From NCBI GenBank assembly GCA_023667095.1, contig JAMPAT010000014.1:1-63936 (forward strand): DNA of 63,936 bases, read 5' to 3'. The DNA comes from Bacteroidales bacterium (GTDB lineage Bacteria; Bacteroidota; Bacteroidia; Bacteroidales; UBA932). The translations under genes and the position numbers were made by a program. The notes under the pieces were generated by a model that searched no databases, was not told the DNA's origin, and worked only from the letters and a program-made list of their open reading frames with translations. Each line of letters begins with the position of its first letter. Position 1 is the stretch's first letter. Positions 56,313 through 63,936 of the stretch are shown here, piece after piece.

Positions 56313-57542
56313 TCATTCAATCGGCCTGACATTTGTCACAAGCATCCGGATGTCATCATATCGCCCACTATTGAATATGGAAATCGTAGTCTCTTCATAA
56401 TAACCGTTCATAATGGTTAAGCCTTCTCCCTTTTCATGTCTCTGAGACAGGAAGTAAGCATCGCGGGAACCACCCCAGCCATAATTGAAATGCAGGTATG
56501 TATCTATTCTTTCCTCTTTTGCTATCTCACGCGGCAGTGAATTACCCTCTTGTTCATATGTCGTTGTAAGATATGTTATTGATTTGTAACCGTCAAGATT
56601 CCAAGTATGCCCTGGTGCTTCAATCTCAGGAGTTTTGAAACCACTAATGATACATGGACGGCCATTATCCAAACTATATTTTACTGACGAAAATGAAAAA
56701 CTGTCGAATTGCACACCGGTATAACCTAAAGCATTAAGATATTCAACTCTTGGCCATGCGCCTGTACTTGTTGTATCATAATCTGCCTCACATATTTCCC
56801 CTATCTGCCTGAGAAGACGTGCATTCTGCTTGCAATATACACATGTCCTTTCATGACCGGAACTACAATGCTTTTTCATCATCGCCCAGTTGAGATCGGT
56901 CACGGAAACTTCAGCACCATCATAAGTCAATGATATAGACTTCGGGTACTCATAATATGACATTACTTGGGCAATTGCAACCATAGTGCAGCCAGCCAAT
57001 TTCTTAACTTCATTTTCTGCATACCAATTAAACGGTTCATACTGATTCCAATGAACCTCTATCATAGGAGTGACAGAATAAGAAGTCGTGTCTGTTACTG
57101 GATATCTCAACGTTATAGGCAAATCAGGCAGTCTCGGAGTAAAATCGGATTCCTTTACAGAATTTGCAACACCTTCCAGCACTTGAGAAAATTCGATATG
57201 CTCCATATCTGATACAAAATTGCCCATCGGACTTAACACCAACAAATCGTTGCCAGAATTATTTGAATAAACAGCATATCCACTATTAAATTGTACTACA
57301 AGGGCAAGAGTATCACAGTTCTTGTCTATGTAATAGTTACAAAACGCCTCTGCAGATGATTTTGTGACTGGACAGAATTCTGCCATATCACGAAAAGCCT
57401 TGTCAATAAGGCTAATATAATTATCATCCTGTACAAGTACTTTTTCTATATGCGGCATGTCATTTTCACCGATTTTTGCGCACGCTGTCAAAAGAAGCAG
57501 AGATGCACAAACTGTGATTTTGATTCCTTTCATAATTTTCAT
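56313..57542 (-). CDS. C10 (streptopain-like) cysteine protease lipoprotein
   Basis: The protein has 409 residues with lipobox LLLLTAC (Cys21). Residues about 30-165 are a propeptide-like region (FNSGYAVYSNNSGNDLLVLSPMG). The catalytic Cys185 lies in KLAGCTMVAIAQVMSYYEYP and the catalytic His312 in APGHTWNLDGY. HFNYGWGGSRDAYF is the conserved C10 substrate-groove segment. Related Bacteroides and Prevotella enzymes degrade host proteins. A CVYC pair near 234-237 is unusual and may form a disulfide. The 3' end is duplicated downstream. Confidence 0.92.
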   Translation of the reverse strand: MKIMKGIKITVCASLLLLTACAKIGENDMPHIEKVLVQDDNYISLIDKAFRDMAEFCPVTKSSAEAFCNYYIDKNCDTLALVVQFNSGYAVYSNNSGNDLLVLSPMGNFVSDMEHIEFSQVLEGVANSVKESDFTPRLPDLPITLRYPVTDTTSYSVTPMIEVHWNQYEPFNWYAENEVKKLAGCTMVAIAQVMSYYEYPKSISLTYDGAEVSVTDLNWAMMKKHCSSGHERTCVYCKQNARLLRQIGEICEADYDTTSTGAWPRVEYLNALGYTGVQFDSFSFSSVKYSLDNGRPCIISGFKTPEIEAPGHTWNLDGYKSITYLTTTYEQEGNSLPREIAKEERIDTYLHFNYGWGGSRDAYFLSQRHEKGEGLTIMNGYYEETTISIFNSGRYDDIRMLVTNVRPIE

Positions 57543-57856
57543 CGTTCTAAATTCAATAAGTTCTAATAAACACGGAACGAATCTATATATGTTCCTCCTG
57601 TTGCCTTATTCTGCATAGCATCTAAGATACTATGAGGTGGAAGAATATCAAAATCCGCCTACAAGTTAATACAGCAAGCATACCCCCTTATCATAAAGGC
57701 ATGCTATTTAGTTGTAAGGTGGTATCGAGTCCTCCATAGAAAAGATTTTTAAAGGCGGCACCGGCTTTGATGACACACTTTCGCAAGATATGGACAATAT
57801 CTGTAAAATGCAAGAAATTATGACATTACACATTCCGGAAAGCCATAGCTTCGACT
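57543..57856. other. Gene-free stretch with an open scrap
   Basis: A plus-strand frame near 57720-57910 reads EKIFKGGTGFDDTLSQDMDN and stays open for about 60 codons without a start or a recognised family. It is probably a remnant. Nothing else was seen. Confidence 0.35.
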
Positions 57857-58030
57857 TCAGCTGGATGTTCCACGGACATAGGCAGGGTGAAACTCCAGCA
57901 ATTTCTTGAGCCCAAGCTTACGGAACAGGACAGCAGCCTGCTTTAGGCGTGTATTGCTATCCTGGAACAGCATCTTTGCCCCAAGCCCGCGCGCTTTGCT
58001 GATTGAAGCCCCGTACAGACGGCTACGAAT
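57857..58030 (-). pseudogene. GNAT acetyltransferase C-terminal remnant
   Basis: The minus-strand frame reads GLGAKMLFQDSNTRLKQAAVLFRKLGLKKL. This matches the acetyl-CoA-binding end of GNAT proteins (SNTRL..A..LYRKLGF). The N-terminal half is absent. Confidence 0.55.
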
Positions 58031-58151
58031 GTGCGATCGCCCTTGCCATTGCAGTGACACTCTTCAGGTATTCATCTGCGAGCACACGAAACCATTTCGG
58101 TTTCAAATCCCCCCACAGAGCCTGTAAATCTCCACAGTAGCTGCCGGCAAA

Positions 58152-58183
58152 TTTGCGGCTTACGGATATATTCAATATTTTTG
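58152..58183 (+). promoter_or_regulatory. Promoter of the mutT-like gene
   Basis: TTTG at 58152-58155 and TATTTTTG at 58176-58183 are 20 bases apart, one of the best matches in the window. The leader is about 80 bases. Confidence 0.6.
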
Positions 58184-58271
58184 CAGCCTTCAGCGGCAGT
58201 TGGCATGAACCAGGTCCATTGTAACACTGCCTGCCATTGCCGGAATTGCAAATGTAATTTATCAAGATACA

Positions 58272-58664
58272 ATGAAACACATAGAAGTAGTTGCAGCCGT
58301 AATAAGGCGCGGAAAAGAAATTTTTGCGACACAGAGAGGATATGGTGAATTCAAGGACTGGTGGGAATTCCCTGGAGGCAAGATGGAGACAGGAGAGTCG
58401 CCTCAGCAGGCCCTGGCAAGGGAAATCAAAGAAGAGCTTGATGCCGCAATAGAGGTCGGAAGCCTTATCCGCACAATAGAATGGGACTACCCTGCATTCC
58501 ACCTCACGATGCACTGTTTCTGGTGTACACTCACTTCCGAGGCACTGCATCTGAACGAACACGAGGCAGCACGCTGGCTAAATGCAGACACCCTGCATTC
58601 GGTACAGTGGCTTCCGGCCGACATAGGAATCCTGGAGGACATCAAGGAAGCATTGGAGCAATAG
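58272..58664 (+). CDS. mutT: MutT-type Nudix hydrolase
   Basis: The protein has 130 residues. The Nudix box runs from GGKMETGESPQQALAREIKE to the following ELDA, with all Gly, Glu and Arg positions. The N-terminus VVAAVIRRGKEIFATQRGYG and the EFPGGK context are typical of MutT, which removes 8-oxo-dGTP from the nucleotide pool. A role in fat or coenzyme nucleotide cleanup cannot be excluded. It has a single-gene arrangement with a strong promoter match. Confidence 0.92.
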   Translation: MKHIEVVAAVIRRGKEIFATQRGYGEFKDWWEFPGGKMETGESPQQALAREIKEELDAAIEVGSLIRTIEWDYPAFHLTMHCFWCTLTSEALHLNEHEAARWLNADTLHSVQWLPADIGILEDIKEALEQ

Positions 58665-58801
58665 TAATGCAACAAAATCCCTGAATAAACAGTGCCGGCA
58701 ACAGGCGCTCACCTGCCAAAGTATATAAGTTCCGGATGAGCATTATCTACATCCTTTATGAAATTTCGTCCAAAGAGAAAAATTCATGACAGCCATAAGA
58801 T

Positions 58802-60358
58802 TCAATGGCTGTCCTCCTCTTCCACCTTCCATCCTCCGATGCTTCCGTCTGCAGAAGAGAAATTTATTCCTATCTTCCAGACCTTCCGGCCGTCCATCCG
58901 GTACTGTGCTGCATATCCTTTTTCGTCAATCTGGAGAAGGGCATCCTCCGGAGTCCCGTCAAGCTTCATCTCAATTACATAAATGTACCCAGAAGTCTTT
59001 ATGACCATATCTATTCGGCCACGGGAGGTCTTGCGCTCAACATCAACATAGAAGCCCATCACCTTGAAGACTGCCCACATCGTGTTCTGGAAATAGAGTT
59101 CCCTGTCGCCCTGGATGCTGTAGTCGCCGCTGTCATAGAGGGTCTGGAGACGGGTCAGGAACTGTTCGGGATTGCCGTTCCTGACATCTGACACGAATTT
59201 ATTTACAAAAAACTCTGACTTGCTCTCCTTGTGAGGGGTATAGAAAGGAAGAAGGTATTTTATGAATCCCCTCTCCACCTCCTGGTTCGGAAAGCCCAAG
59301 GTATAGACACCGAATTCTGCATCATAGTCCTTTATCGTCAGATAACCGCTCTGGTAGATTACCGGCACAGGATCGTATGATGTTGAATCAATGCTGTTTA
59401 TCATATCCGATGTCTGCTGCTCCGAGGTCAGGTTTGCGAGATTGTAGTTGCTTTTCTTAAGCAGCTCCACGAGGAAAGTCGGGGTACCGGTCTCAAACCA
59501 GTAATCAGAAAGTTCTTTGTTCTTAAGAACGTTCAACAGGCTGAAAGGGTTGTAGATGCCAATGGAGTTTGCACTGAAATGATAGCCATCATACTGAGCC
59601 CTAAGCTTCTCACAGCAATCGGAAAAACTGACTCCCAGTTCATTTGCAACGGACTTGATAGAAGAATCAAAGTATCTGTGCAGTTCCTCCTCACTGATGC
59701 CGCAGATACCGTTATAGGCCTTAAGCATCGAAATATCCTCAAGATTGTTCAGGTCACTGAACACGCTTACCTTGCCGAACTTCGTTACTCCGGTAAGGAA
59801 TGCGAACTTGATATACCGGTCCTGTGTCTTCAGGACAGAATAGAACTCCTTCAGAGTGTTGCGGAAGCTGCCCTGCAGCTCCTCATTTCCTATTGACTGC
59901 AGCATAGGCTTGTCATACTCGTCGACAAGGATTACTGCACGCCTGCCGGACTTCACTGAAGCACGCTCCACTATGCCCTTGAACCTCAACCCGAATGTCG
60001 TTTCCGATTCTTCCCGGCCATATACCTGCTCCCATTTCACAAGAGCATCCTCCAGGACCTTGTCCAGGCTGTCCTTCTCCAGATATTTCCCGACATTGAG
60101 GTCCAGATGCAATATCGGATATGACTCCCATTTCGTCTCCAGCTTTTCTATCGCAAGCCCACAGAAAAGTTCCTTCTTGCCTCTGAAATATGCCTCAAAT
60201 GTCGAAAGCAGCAGCGACTTGCCGAACCGCCGTGGACGGCTAAGGAAATAATATCTGCCCTCTGAGACCAGCTTATACACCAAAGATGTCTTGTCCACAT
60301 AGACATAACCATCATTACGCAGACTTTCAAAATCTTGGACACCAATAGGATAAATCAT
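58802..60358 (-). CDS. AAA-ATPase-like protein with C-terminal PD-(D/E)XK domain
   Basis: The protein has 518 residues. The N-terminal AAA-ATPase_like part reads PIGVQDFESLRNDGYVYVDKT, Walker A-like FLSRPRRFGKSLLLS and AVILVDEYDKPM (Walker B). It ends in a PDDEXK_9-type nuclease fold, TSRGRIDMVIKTSGYIYVIEMKLDGTPEDALLQI, with Asp, Glu and Lys in place. This family is very common and multi-copy in gut Bacteroidetes. Its role is unknown, and mobile or defence links have been suggested. All key residues seem intact. Confidence 0.9.
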   Translation of the reverse strand: MIYPIGVQDFESLRNDGYVYVDKTSLVYKLVSEGRYYFLSRPRRFGKSLLLSTFEAYFRGKKELFCGLAIEKLETKWESYPILHLDLNVGKYLEKDSLDKVLEDALVKWEQVYGREESETTFGLRFKGIVERASVKSGRRAVILVDEYDKPMLQSIGNEELQGSFRNTLKEFYSVLKTQDRYIKFAFLTGVTKFGKVSVFSDLNNLEDISMLKAYNGICGISEEELHRYFDSSIKSVANELGVSFSDCCEKLRAQYDGYHFSANSIGIYNPFSLLNVLKNKELSDYWFETGTPTFLVELLKKSNYNLANLTSEQQTSDMINSIDSTSYDPVPVIYQSGYLTIKDYDAEFGVYTLGFPNQEVERGFIKYLLPFYTPHKESKSEFFVNKFVSDVRNGNPEQFLTRLQTLYDSGDYSIQGDRELYFQNTMWAVFKVMGFYVDVERKTSRGRIDMVIKTSGYIYVIEMKLDGTPEDALLQIDEKGYAAQYRMDGRKVWKIGINFSSADGSIGGWKVEEEDSH

Positions 60359-60508
60359 AACATTCTCTTTTTATAAAAATACATTTCAAGGCATATCCGG
60401 CAAAAAGCCGAAGACAAAGTACAAATATAGTAAAAAGCTGAGAGCATTCGTCAAGCTTGCTTGTAAGATTGCACTTTCAATCTTCGTTCCTGAATCTAAA
60501 TAAAATCG

Positions 60509-60516
60509 TATCTTTG
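60509..60516 (+). promoter_or_regulatory. -7 box upstream of the T/G tract
   Basis: TATCTTTG, about 25 bases before the homopolymer tract and 120 bases before the double-GNAT gene. Confidence 0.5.
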
Positions 60517-60541
60517 CCAGCCGTACAGCTTACCCTGGCTA

Positions 60542-60562
60542 TTTTTTTTTTTTGGGGGGGGG
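60542..60562 (+). repeat. T12-G9 homopolymer tract in a 5' leader
   Basis: Twelve T (60542-60553) are followed by nine G (60554-60562), between the promoter box and the start codon at 60636. Such tracts change length by slippage. Confidence 0.9.
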
Positions 60563-60635
60563 TCGGCATAAAAGATCCCAGGAAAAGACTCCGGGATGGG
60601 CAGAATAGACAAGATGGGGAATTGAAGAAACAGAA

Positions 60636-61508
60636 ATGACAATAAGAAACCTTGAAAATACAGATACGGCAACAGTCGTCCAGGCATTCGGGAAAGCATT
60701 CGCTGACTATGACATAAAATTCAGTGAAATGCAGGTCAGGTCCATGCTGAAAAGAAGAGGGTACAATCCCTCACTGTCCTTTGCAGCATTTGACGGCAAT
60801 AGGATAGCTGCCTTCACACTGAACGGTACAGGCAGCCACTGTGGCATCCCGACTGCATACGACACAGGTACAGGCACACTAAAGGAATACCGCGGATGCG
60901 GACTGGCATCAGAGATACTGGAGCATGCACTCCCCCGTCTCAAGGAAGCAGGAATAAGGCAATATCTTCTTGAAGTCCTGAAAAATAACGGAAAAGCCAT
61001 ATCAATCTACGGAAAGGCAGGATTCAGGACTATACGAGAATTTGACTGCTATATACAGCGGAAGAGCGGCATCGGCTTCCCTTCCGCAAATCCATCATGT
61101 GCAACAGGAATCAGGCATATCAGCATAGCCGAATTGCAGGCAGCATCAACATTCCAGGATTTCACCCCATCATGGCAGAACAGCCTGGATTCCATCTCCA
61201 GGGCTGGCAATGAAGTGACCATGCTCGGGACATCCATCAATGGTGAGATTGCAGGATATATAGCATTCGAGCCTGCATCCGGAGACATTGCCCAGATTGC
61301 AGTAAAACCGGAATACCGCAGACAAGGGATAGCCACAGCGCTGCTCCATGACGCCATGAAGGAAATTCCCGGCGAGACGGTAAAGGTCCTGAACATAGAC
61401 TCGCGCTGCAGTTCAATGAAAGCATTCCTGGACAGCAGGAATATCCCCCTCGCATCACAGCAGCTTGAAATGATACTGGATATTGACAAGAAGCAAGGAG
61501 AAATATGA
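60636..61508 (+). CDS. Double-GNAT acetyltransferase
   Basis: The protein has 290 residues with two GNAT domains. The first (about 1-145) has GTGTLKEYRGCGLASEILEHAL and a NNGKAISIYGKAGFRTIREF end. The second (about 150-290) has IAQIAVKPEYRRQGIATALLHDAM, the acetyl-CoA loop RRQGIA. Both loops look functional. The substrate is unknown (amine, peptide or antibiotic). The last four bases overlap the start of the EEP gene, so they are co-transcribed. Expression may depend on the upstream T/G tract. Confidence 0.88.
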   Translation: MTIRNLENTDTATVVQAFGKAFADYDIKFSEMQVRSMLKRRGYNPSLSFAAFDGNRIAAFTLNGTGSHCGIPTAYDTGTGTLKEYRGCGLASEILEHALPRLKEAGIRQYLLEVLKNNGKAISIYGKAGFRTIREFDCYIQRKSGIGFPSANPSCATGIRHISIAELQAASTFQDFTPSWQNSLDSISRAGNEVTMLGTSINGEIAGYIAFEPASGDIAQIAVKPEYRRQGIATALLHDAMKEIPGETVKVLNIDSRCSSMKAFLDSRNIPLASQQLEMILDIDKKQGEI

Positions 61509-62266
61509 AAAGATTACTGGAAACAACAGCTTTTGCAATGCTGGCACTCTGCTGCATTTCATGCAGGCACAGTATGACAGTCATGACCTATAATGTCGGA
61601 GTTTTCGAGAAATCCGGAAAAAGCAGCATGGACCAGGTAGCAAAGGCAATAAAGGCGTCAGGAGCGGGCATAGTATCCCTTAACGAGCTGGACAGCTGCA
61701 ACCTAAGGCATGGGACGTACCAGCTGGAAGAACTTGCAGAGGCCACTGGAGGTTGGGAGTGCCATTTCGCGCAGGCATTTCCGTTTGCAGGTGGAGCGTA
61801 TGGCAACGGCATTCTGTCACATAAGCCTATTCTCCGAAGCTACAGGATTGCACTTCCTATGTCGGACGGTGCTGAACAGCGCAGTGTTGCCGTTGCCGAG
61901 ACCAGGGAATGCGTATTTGCCTCTGTCCATCTTGACCATATCGGAGAAAAGGCAAGAATAGAGCAGGCTGAATATATAAACAGCTGGTTCAGAAAGGAAT
62001 ATTCCGGATACAGAAAACCAGTAATCCTTTGCGGAGACATGAATGACACCCCGGAAAGCCGGACAATACAGATTTTCATGCAGGAATGGGAAATGCTTTC
62101 CGAAGCTGCATATACCTTCCCTTCCAATGACCCGTCTATGTGCATAGACTATATTTTTGCATTGAAATCAGCCAGAAGAATCAAATCATCCAGGCTGCAG
62201 GAACTTCCTCAGGAGACGGCATCAGCATCCGACCATCTGCCGGTATGTGTCAGCATTGAATACTGA
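61505..62266 (+). CDS. EEP-family hydrolase lipoprotein (third copy in window)
   Basis: The protein has 253 residues with a lipobox-like LCCISC near Cys20. EEP motifs: TVMTYNVGVF, GIVSLNELDSC, SVHLDHIGEKAR, ILCGDMNDTPESR, CIDYIFA and SASDHLPVCVSI. It is related to the two PUL EEP proteins but shorter in loops. It is translationally coupled to the double-GNAT gene (ATGA overlap). The substrate is unknown. Confidence 0.85.
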   Translation: MKRLLETTAFAMLALCCISCRHSMTVMTYNVGVFEKSGKSSMDQVAKAIKASGAGIVSLNELDSCNLRHGTYQLEELAEATGGWECHFAQAFPFAGGAYGNGILSHKPILRSYRIALPMSDGAEQRSVAVAETRECVFASVHLDHIGEKARIEQAEYINSWFRKEYSGYRKPVILCGDMNDTPESRTIQIFMQEWEMLSEAAYTFPSNDPSMCIDYIFALKSARRIKSSRLQELPQETASASDHLPVCVSIEY

Positions 62267-62309
62267 CACAATGAATGAAGAGAAATGTAGTGAACTTGTG
62301 TAAAGTGGC

Positions 62310-62468
62310 CTATCGTTTTGGATTGTTGAGTATGACAAGCGCACCGATGACTCCTGGAATCCAGCCAGCCAATGTAAGGATAAAGATAATGAGGACAGAA
62401 CCACACCCTTTGTCTATTACAGCAAGGGGCGGAAACAATATAGAAAGAAGTACTCTCCAAAGTGACAT
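62310..62468 (-). CDS. YqaE/Pmp3-family small membrane protein
   Basis: The 52-residue protein is MSLWRVLLSILFPPLAVID, then KGCGSVLIIFILTLAGWIPG, then VIGALVILNNPKR. It has two hydrophobic helices and the family motifs FPPLAV and GWIPGVIGAL. Family members (Pmp3, YqaE) affect membrane potential or stress tolerance. A TATTTTTG box lies about 29 bases upstream at 62497-62504 and supports the start. Confidence 0.85.
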   Translation of the reverse strand: MSLWRVLLSILFPPLAVIDKGCGSVLIIFILTLAGWIPGVIGALVILNNPKR

Positions 62469-62496
62469 GAGCAGAATTTTTATTCAGTTGACAGTG

Positions 62497-62504
62497 CAAA
62501 AATA
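62497..62504 (-). promoter_or_regulatory. -7 box for the YqaE/Pmp3 gene
   Basis: TATTTTTG on the minus strand. Confidence 0.5.
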
Positions 62505-62665
62505 AGACAAAAAATATTATACGGAAATATTTTCAGCAAGTGTCAGTGACAATCTCCTGTCCGGAAACATATAGTTCAATGCAGCACAGCAGGAGACAAA
62601 AAATTCTGGAGCCACAGGGCAACGGTCCACATGGCTCCAGAAACAGCAACTGCCCTTGCATATTA

Positions 62666-63193
62666 TTATTTCACAGACTTCTTGATGAATTTGGCAAAGG
62701 CCTCGGCACATTCTTCGAACCCGTCACCCATCAGGTTGGAGAAAGAACCGAATGTACCGCCGTCTCCGATTTCATTTGCTATGCCTTCTACCTCTCCCAC
62801 GGCAAGATTGACCAGTATGAAATCTATGGAATACTCACCGCTGAGGTTCATCTGGAGAGGCTTGACAACAAGTTTATATCCAGATTTGAAGTCACCTGTA
62901 CGGTAAACCCTGTTCTCACGGAGCTTCAATGTCTCACCGTTAAGCCCGGACATGAAACGGCGTATCAGAAATGATTCAAAGCCGCCCCACTCAGAAAAGT
63001 CCTCATCTATCCTGGCACCTTGCCTGAACTCATCCAATGTCATACCGTCAATGATGACAGAGCTGAAATCAAACTCCACCTTCACCTCATCCTGAATTTT
63101 CAGGCCATGAAAAGAGCCTGATTTCCAATCAACTGCCTCAGCGGAACAGATGGCGATAAGCCACATGCAACAAACAAGAATCTTTTTCTTCAT
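62666..63193 (-). CDS. Secreted protein of unknown function
   Basis: The protein has 175 residues with a signal peptide (MKKKILVCCMWLIAICSAEA). The body is strand-rich (VKVEFDFSSVIIDGMTLDEF, YKLVVKPLQMNLSGEYSIDF) with an acidic N-terminal part and a Gly-rich loop (NEIGDGGTFGSFSN) before a final helix. The middle resembles the small Bacteroidetes proteins that follow a KLVVKP...D pattern, but no family is recognised with confidence. It starts 11 bases after the upstream gene and is probably co-transcribed. Confidence 0.6.
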   Translation of the reverse strand: MKKKILVCCMWLIAICSAEAVDWKSGSFHGLKIQDEVKVEFDFSSVIIDGMTLDEFRQGARIDEDFSEWGGFESFLIRRFMSGLNGETLKLRENRVYRTGDFKSGYKLVVKPLQMNLSGEYSIDFILVNLAVGEVEGIANEIGDGGTFGSFSNLMGDGFEECAEAFAKFIKKSVK

Positions 63194-63204
63194 AAAATAT
63201 CACA

Positions 63205-63675
63205 TTAATAATTTCTCAAAGCACATACACTATTCCACACAGGCTGCACATATTGCAGTTTGATCTTACGTGGATTAAAGGAAGAACAGATCTTCCACAG
63301 GTCCCCTGAATTCAGGTTCAAAAGATAATAATTGGTAATACTGCCATAATTTGCAAGCAACTGATAATTGACACATTCACCCGAAGCGACAACATCAGAC
63401 ACGGTACTCTCCCTTTCAAGCAGTATCTTTTCGGCCTTGGACATCTGTACATTGATATAATAGACGTCACCAGTATATTTATCAATGAAATAGCTGTCAA
63501 GCATCTCATATCTCGGTAACCCAAGCGATGTCTCGCACTTCCGTCCGGCAGACAAGGCCTTCAGCAATTCCTTCTTTATATCATCCGCACCATCGGATGC
63601 AGTTTCAGGGGCATTCCATGCAAATGCAGATGCATTCATGGCCAATGCCAAAGCCGGCACAAGCAAAAATTTCAT
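63205..63675 (-). CDS. Secreted protein of unknown function
   Basis: The protein has 156 residues from the ATG at 63675 (MKFLLVPALALAMNASAFA, a signal peptide); the upstream in-frame start adds residues before the signal and was rejected. The body has a helix (DDIKKELLKALSAGRKC), then strands (YFIDKYTGDVYYINVQ, NYYLLNLNSGDLWKI). Four cysteines could form disulfides. It is the first gene of a two-gene unit with the protein at 62666-63193. Confidence 0.6.
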   Translation of the reverse strand: MKFLLVPALALAMNASAFAWNAPETASDGADDIKKELLKALSAGRKCETSLGLPRYEMLDSYFIDKYTGDVYYINVQMSKAEKILLERESTVSDVVASGECVNYQLLANYGSITNYYLLNLNSGDLWKICSSFNPRKIKLQYVQPVWNSVCALRNY

Positions 63676-63851
63676 GTTTACCATAATCAATAAATACAAT
63701 ATACATCAACAAGACGTAAAAATAGCAATTAAGTATTACTGTTCAACAATTTTTTTTCATGAAATATTATCAATTGCATTAAAAACATGTATAATTTGAA
63801 TTTTCCGGCAATCCTGAGCACTTCAAATATACAATCTATCATGTTTTTCAC

Positions 63852-63859
63852 TATCTTTG
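63852..63859 (+). promoter_or_regulatory. -7 box for a gene beyond the window
   Basis: TATCTTTG; no start codon follows before the window ends. Confidence 0.4.
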
Positions 63860-63936
63860 CCACCCCATTTGCAAAAGAGGAAAAGCCGAAAAGGCCACCG
63901 GCAAGAGCAAAGCGATTGCCGCACCACCCCTACAGG

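Noticed and set aside
58023..58562. 179-codon minus-strand frame
   Set aside because: It lies antisense over the mutT-like gene with Cys-rich, non-protein-like sequence; a shadow frame.

Overview
The window looks like chromosomal DNA of a gut-type Bacteroidales bacterium. The support is an ECF sigma/FecR/SusC/SusD polysaccharide utilisation locus, a Ser-type sulfatase, C10 and M48 proteases, many lipoproteins, and repeated Bacteroidetes-type promoter boxes (TAnnTTTG, sometimes with an upstream TTG or TTTG) at gene starts. No rRNA, tRNA or CRISPR array was recognised.

Layout. 0-2 kb: an M48-type metalloprotease. 1.98-4.25 kb: a gene-free array of about 26 units with an almost invariant 84-bp period; each unit carries a 37-bp dyad whose arms change together between subtypes. 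It ends just before dinB (DNA polymerase IV). 5.7-23 kb: a minus-strand glycan locus. It holds sigma, anti-sigma, SusC, SusD, two exonuclease/endonuclease/phosphatase (EEP) proteins, two lipoproteins, two GH89 alpha-N-acetylglucosaminidases and a sulfatase, followed by a broken glycerate kinase. The likely target is alpha-GlcNAc-capped, probably sulfated, host glycan. 23-29 kb: a DUF4143 ATPase, decayed controller/methylase fragments, a secreted repeat protein and a large orphan protein with a C-terminal HEPN-like motif.

29-49 kb is a defence island. It contains broken AlbA_2-type genes around a truncated TOTE primase. Next is a two-gene module: a methylase-specificity fusion with a mutated nuclease-like N-terminus, plus an OLD-type ATPase/TOPRIM protein. 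A four-gene LlaJI/McrBC-like restriction system converges on it (beta-class methylase, cytosine-5 methylase, McrB-like NTPase, nuclease). Then follow a YobI-type membrane NTPase, a frameshifted DUF6236 gene and a membrane-anchored NERD nuclease with a duplicated promoter region. 49-53 kb is a junkyard (ABC-F, retropepsin and ATPase remnants), a second DUF4143 ATPase preceded by three 33-bp repeats, an FKBP isomerase, and a smaller hairpin array with an exact 51-bp period. 53-64 kb holds a 5'-nucleotidase-like lipoprotein, a C10 protease with a partly duplicated partner gene, MutT, a PD-(D/E)XK ATPase, a double-GNAT gene behind a T12G9 tract, a third EEP protein, a tiny YqaE/Pmp3 membrane protein and two secreted proteins.

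The strongest candidate for something undescribed is the 84-bp dyad array. The methylase-specificity/OLD pair and the orphan HEPN-like protein come next. All family names come from reading motifs; no search was run.
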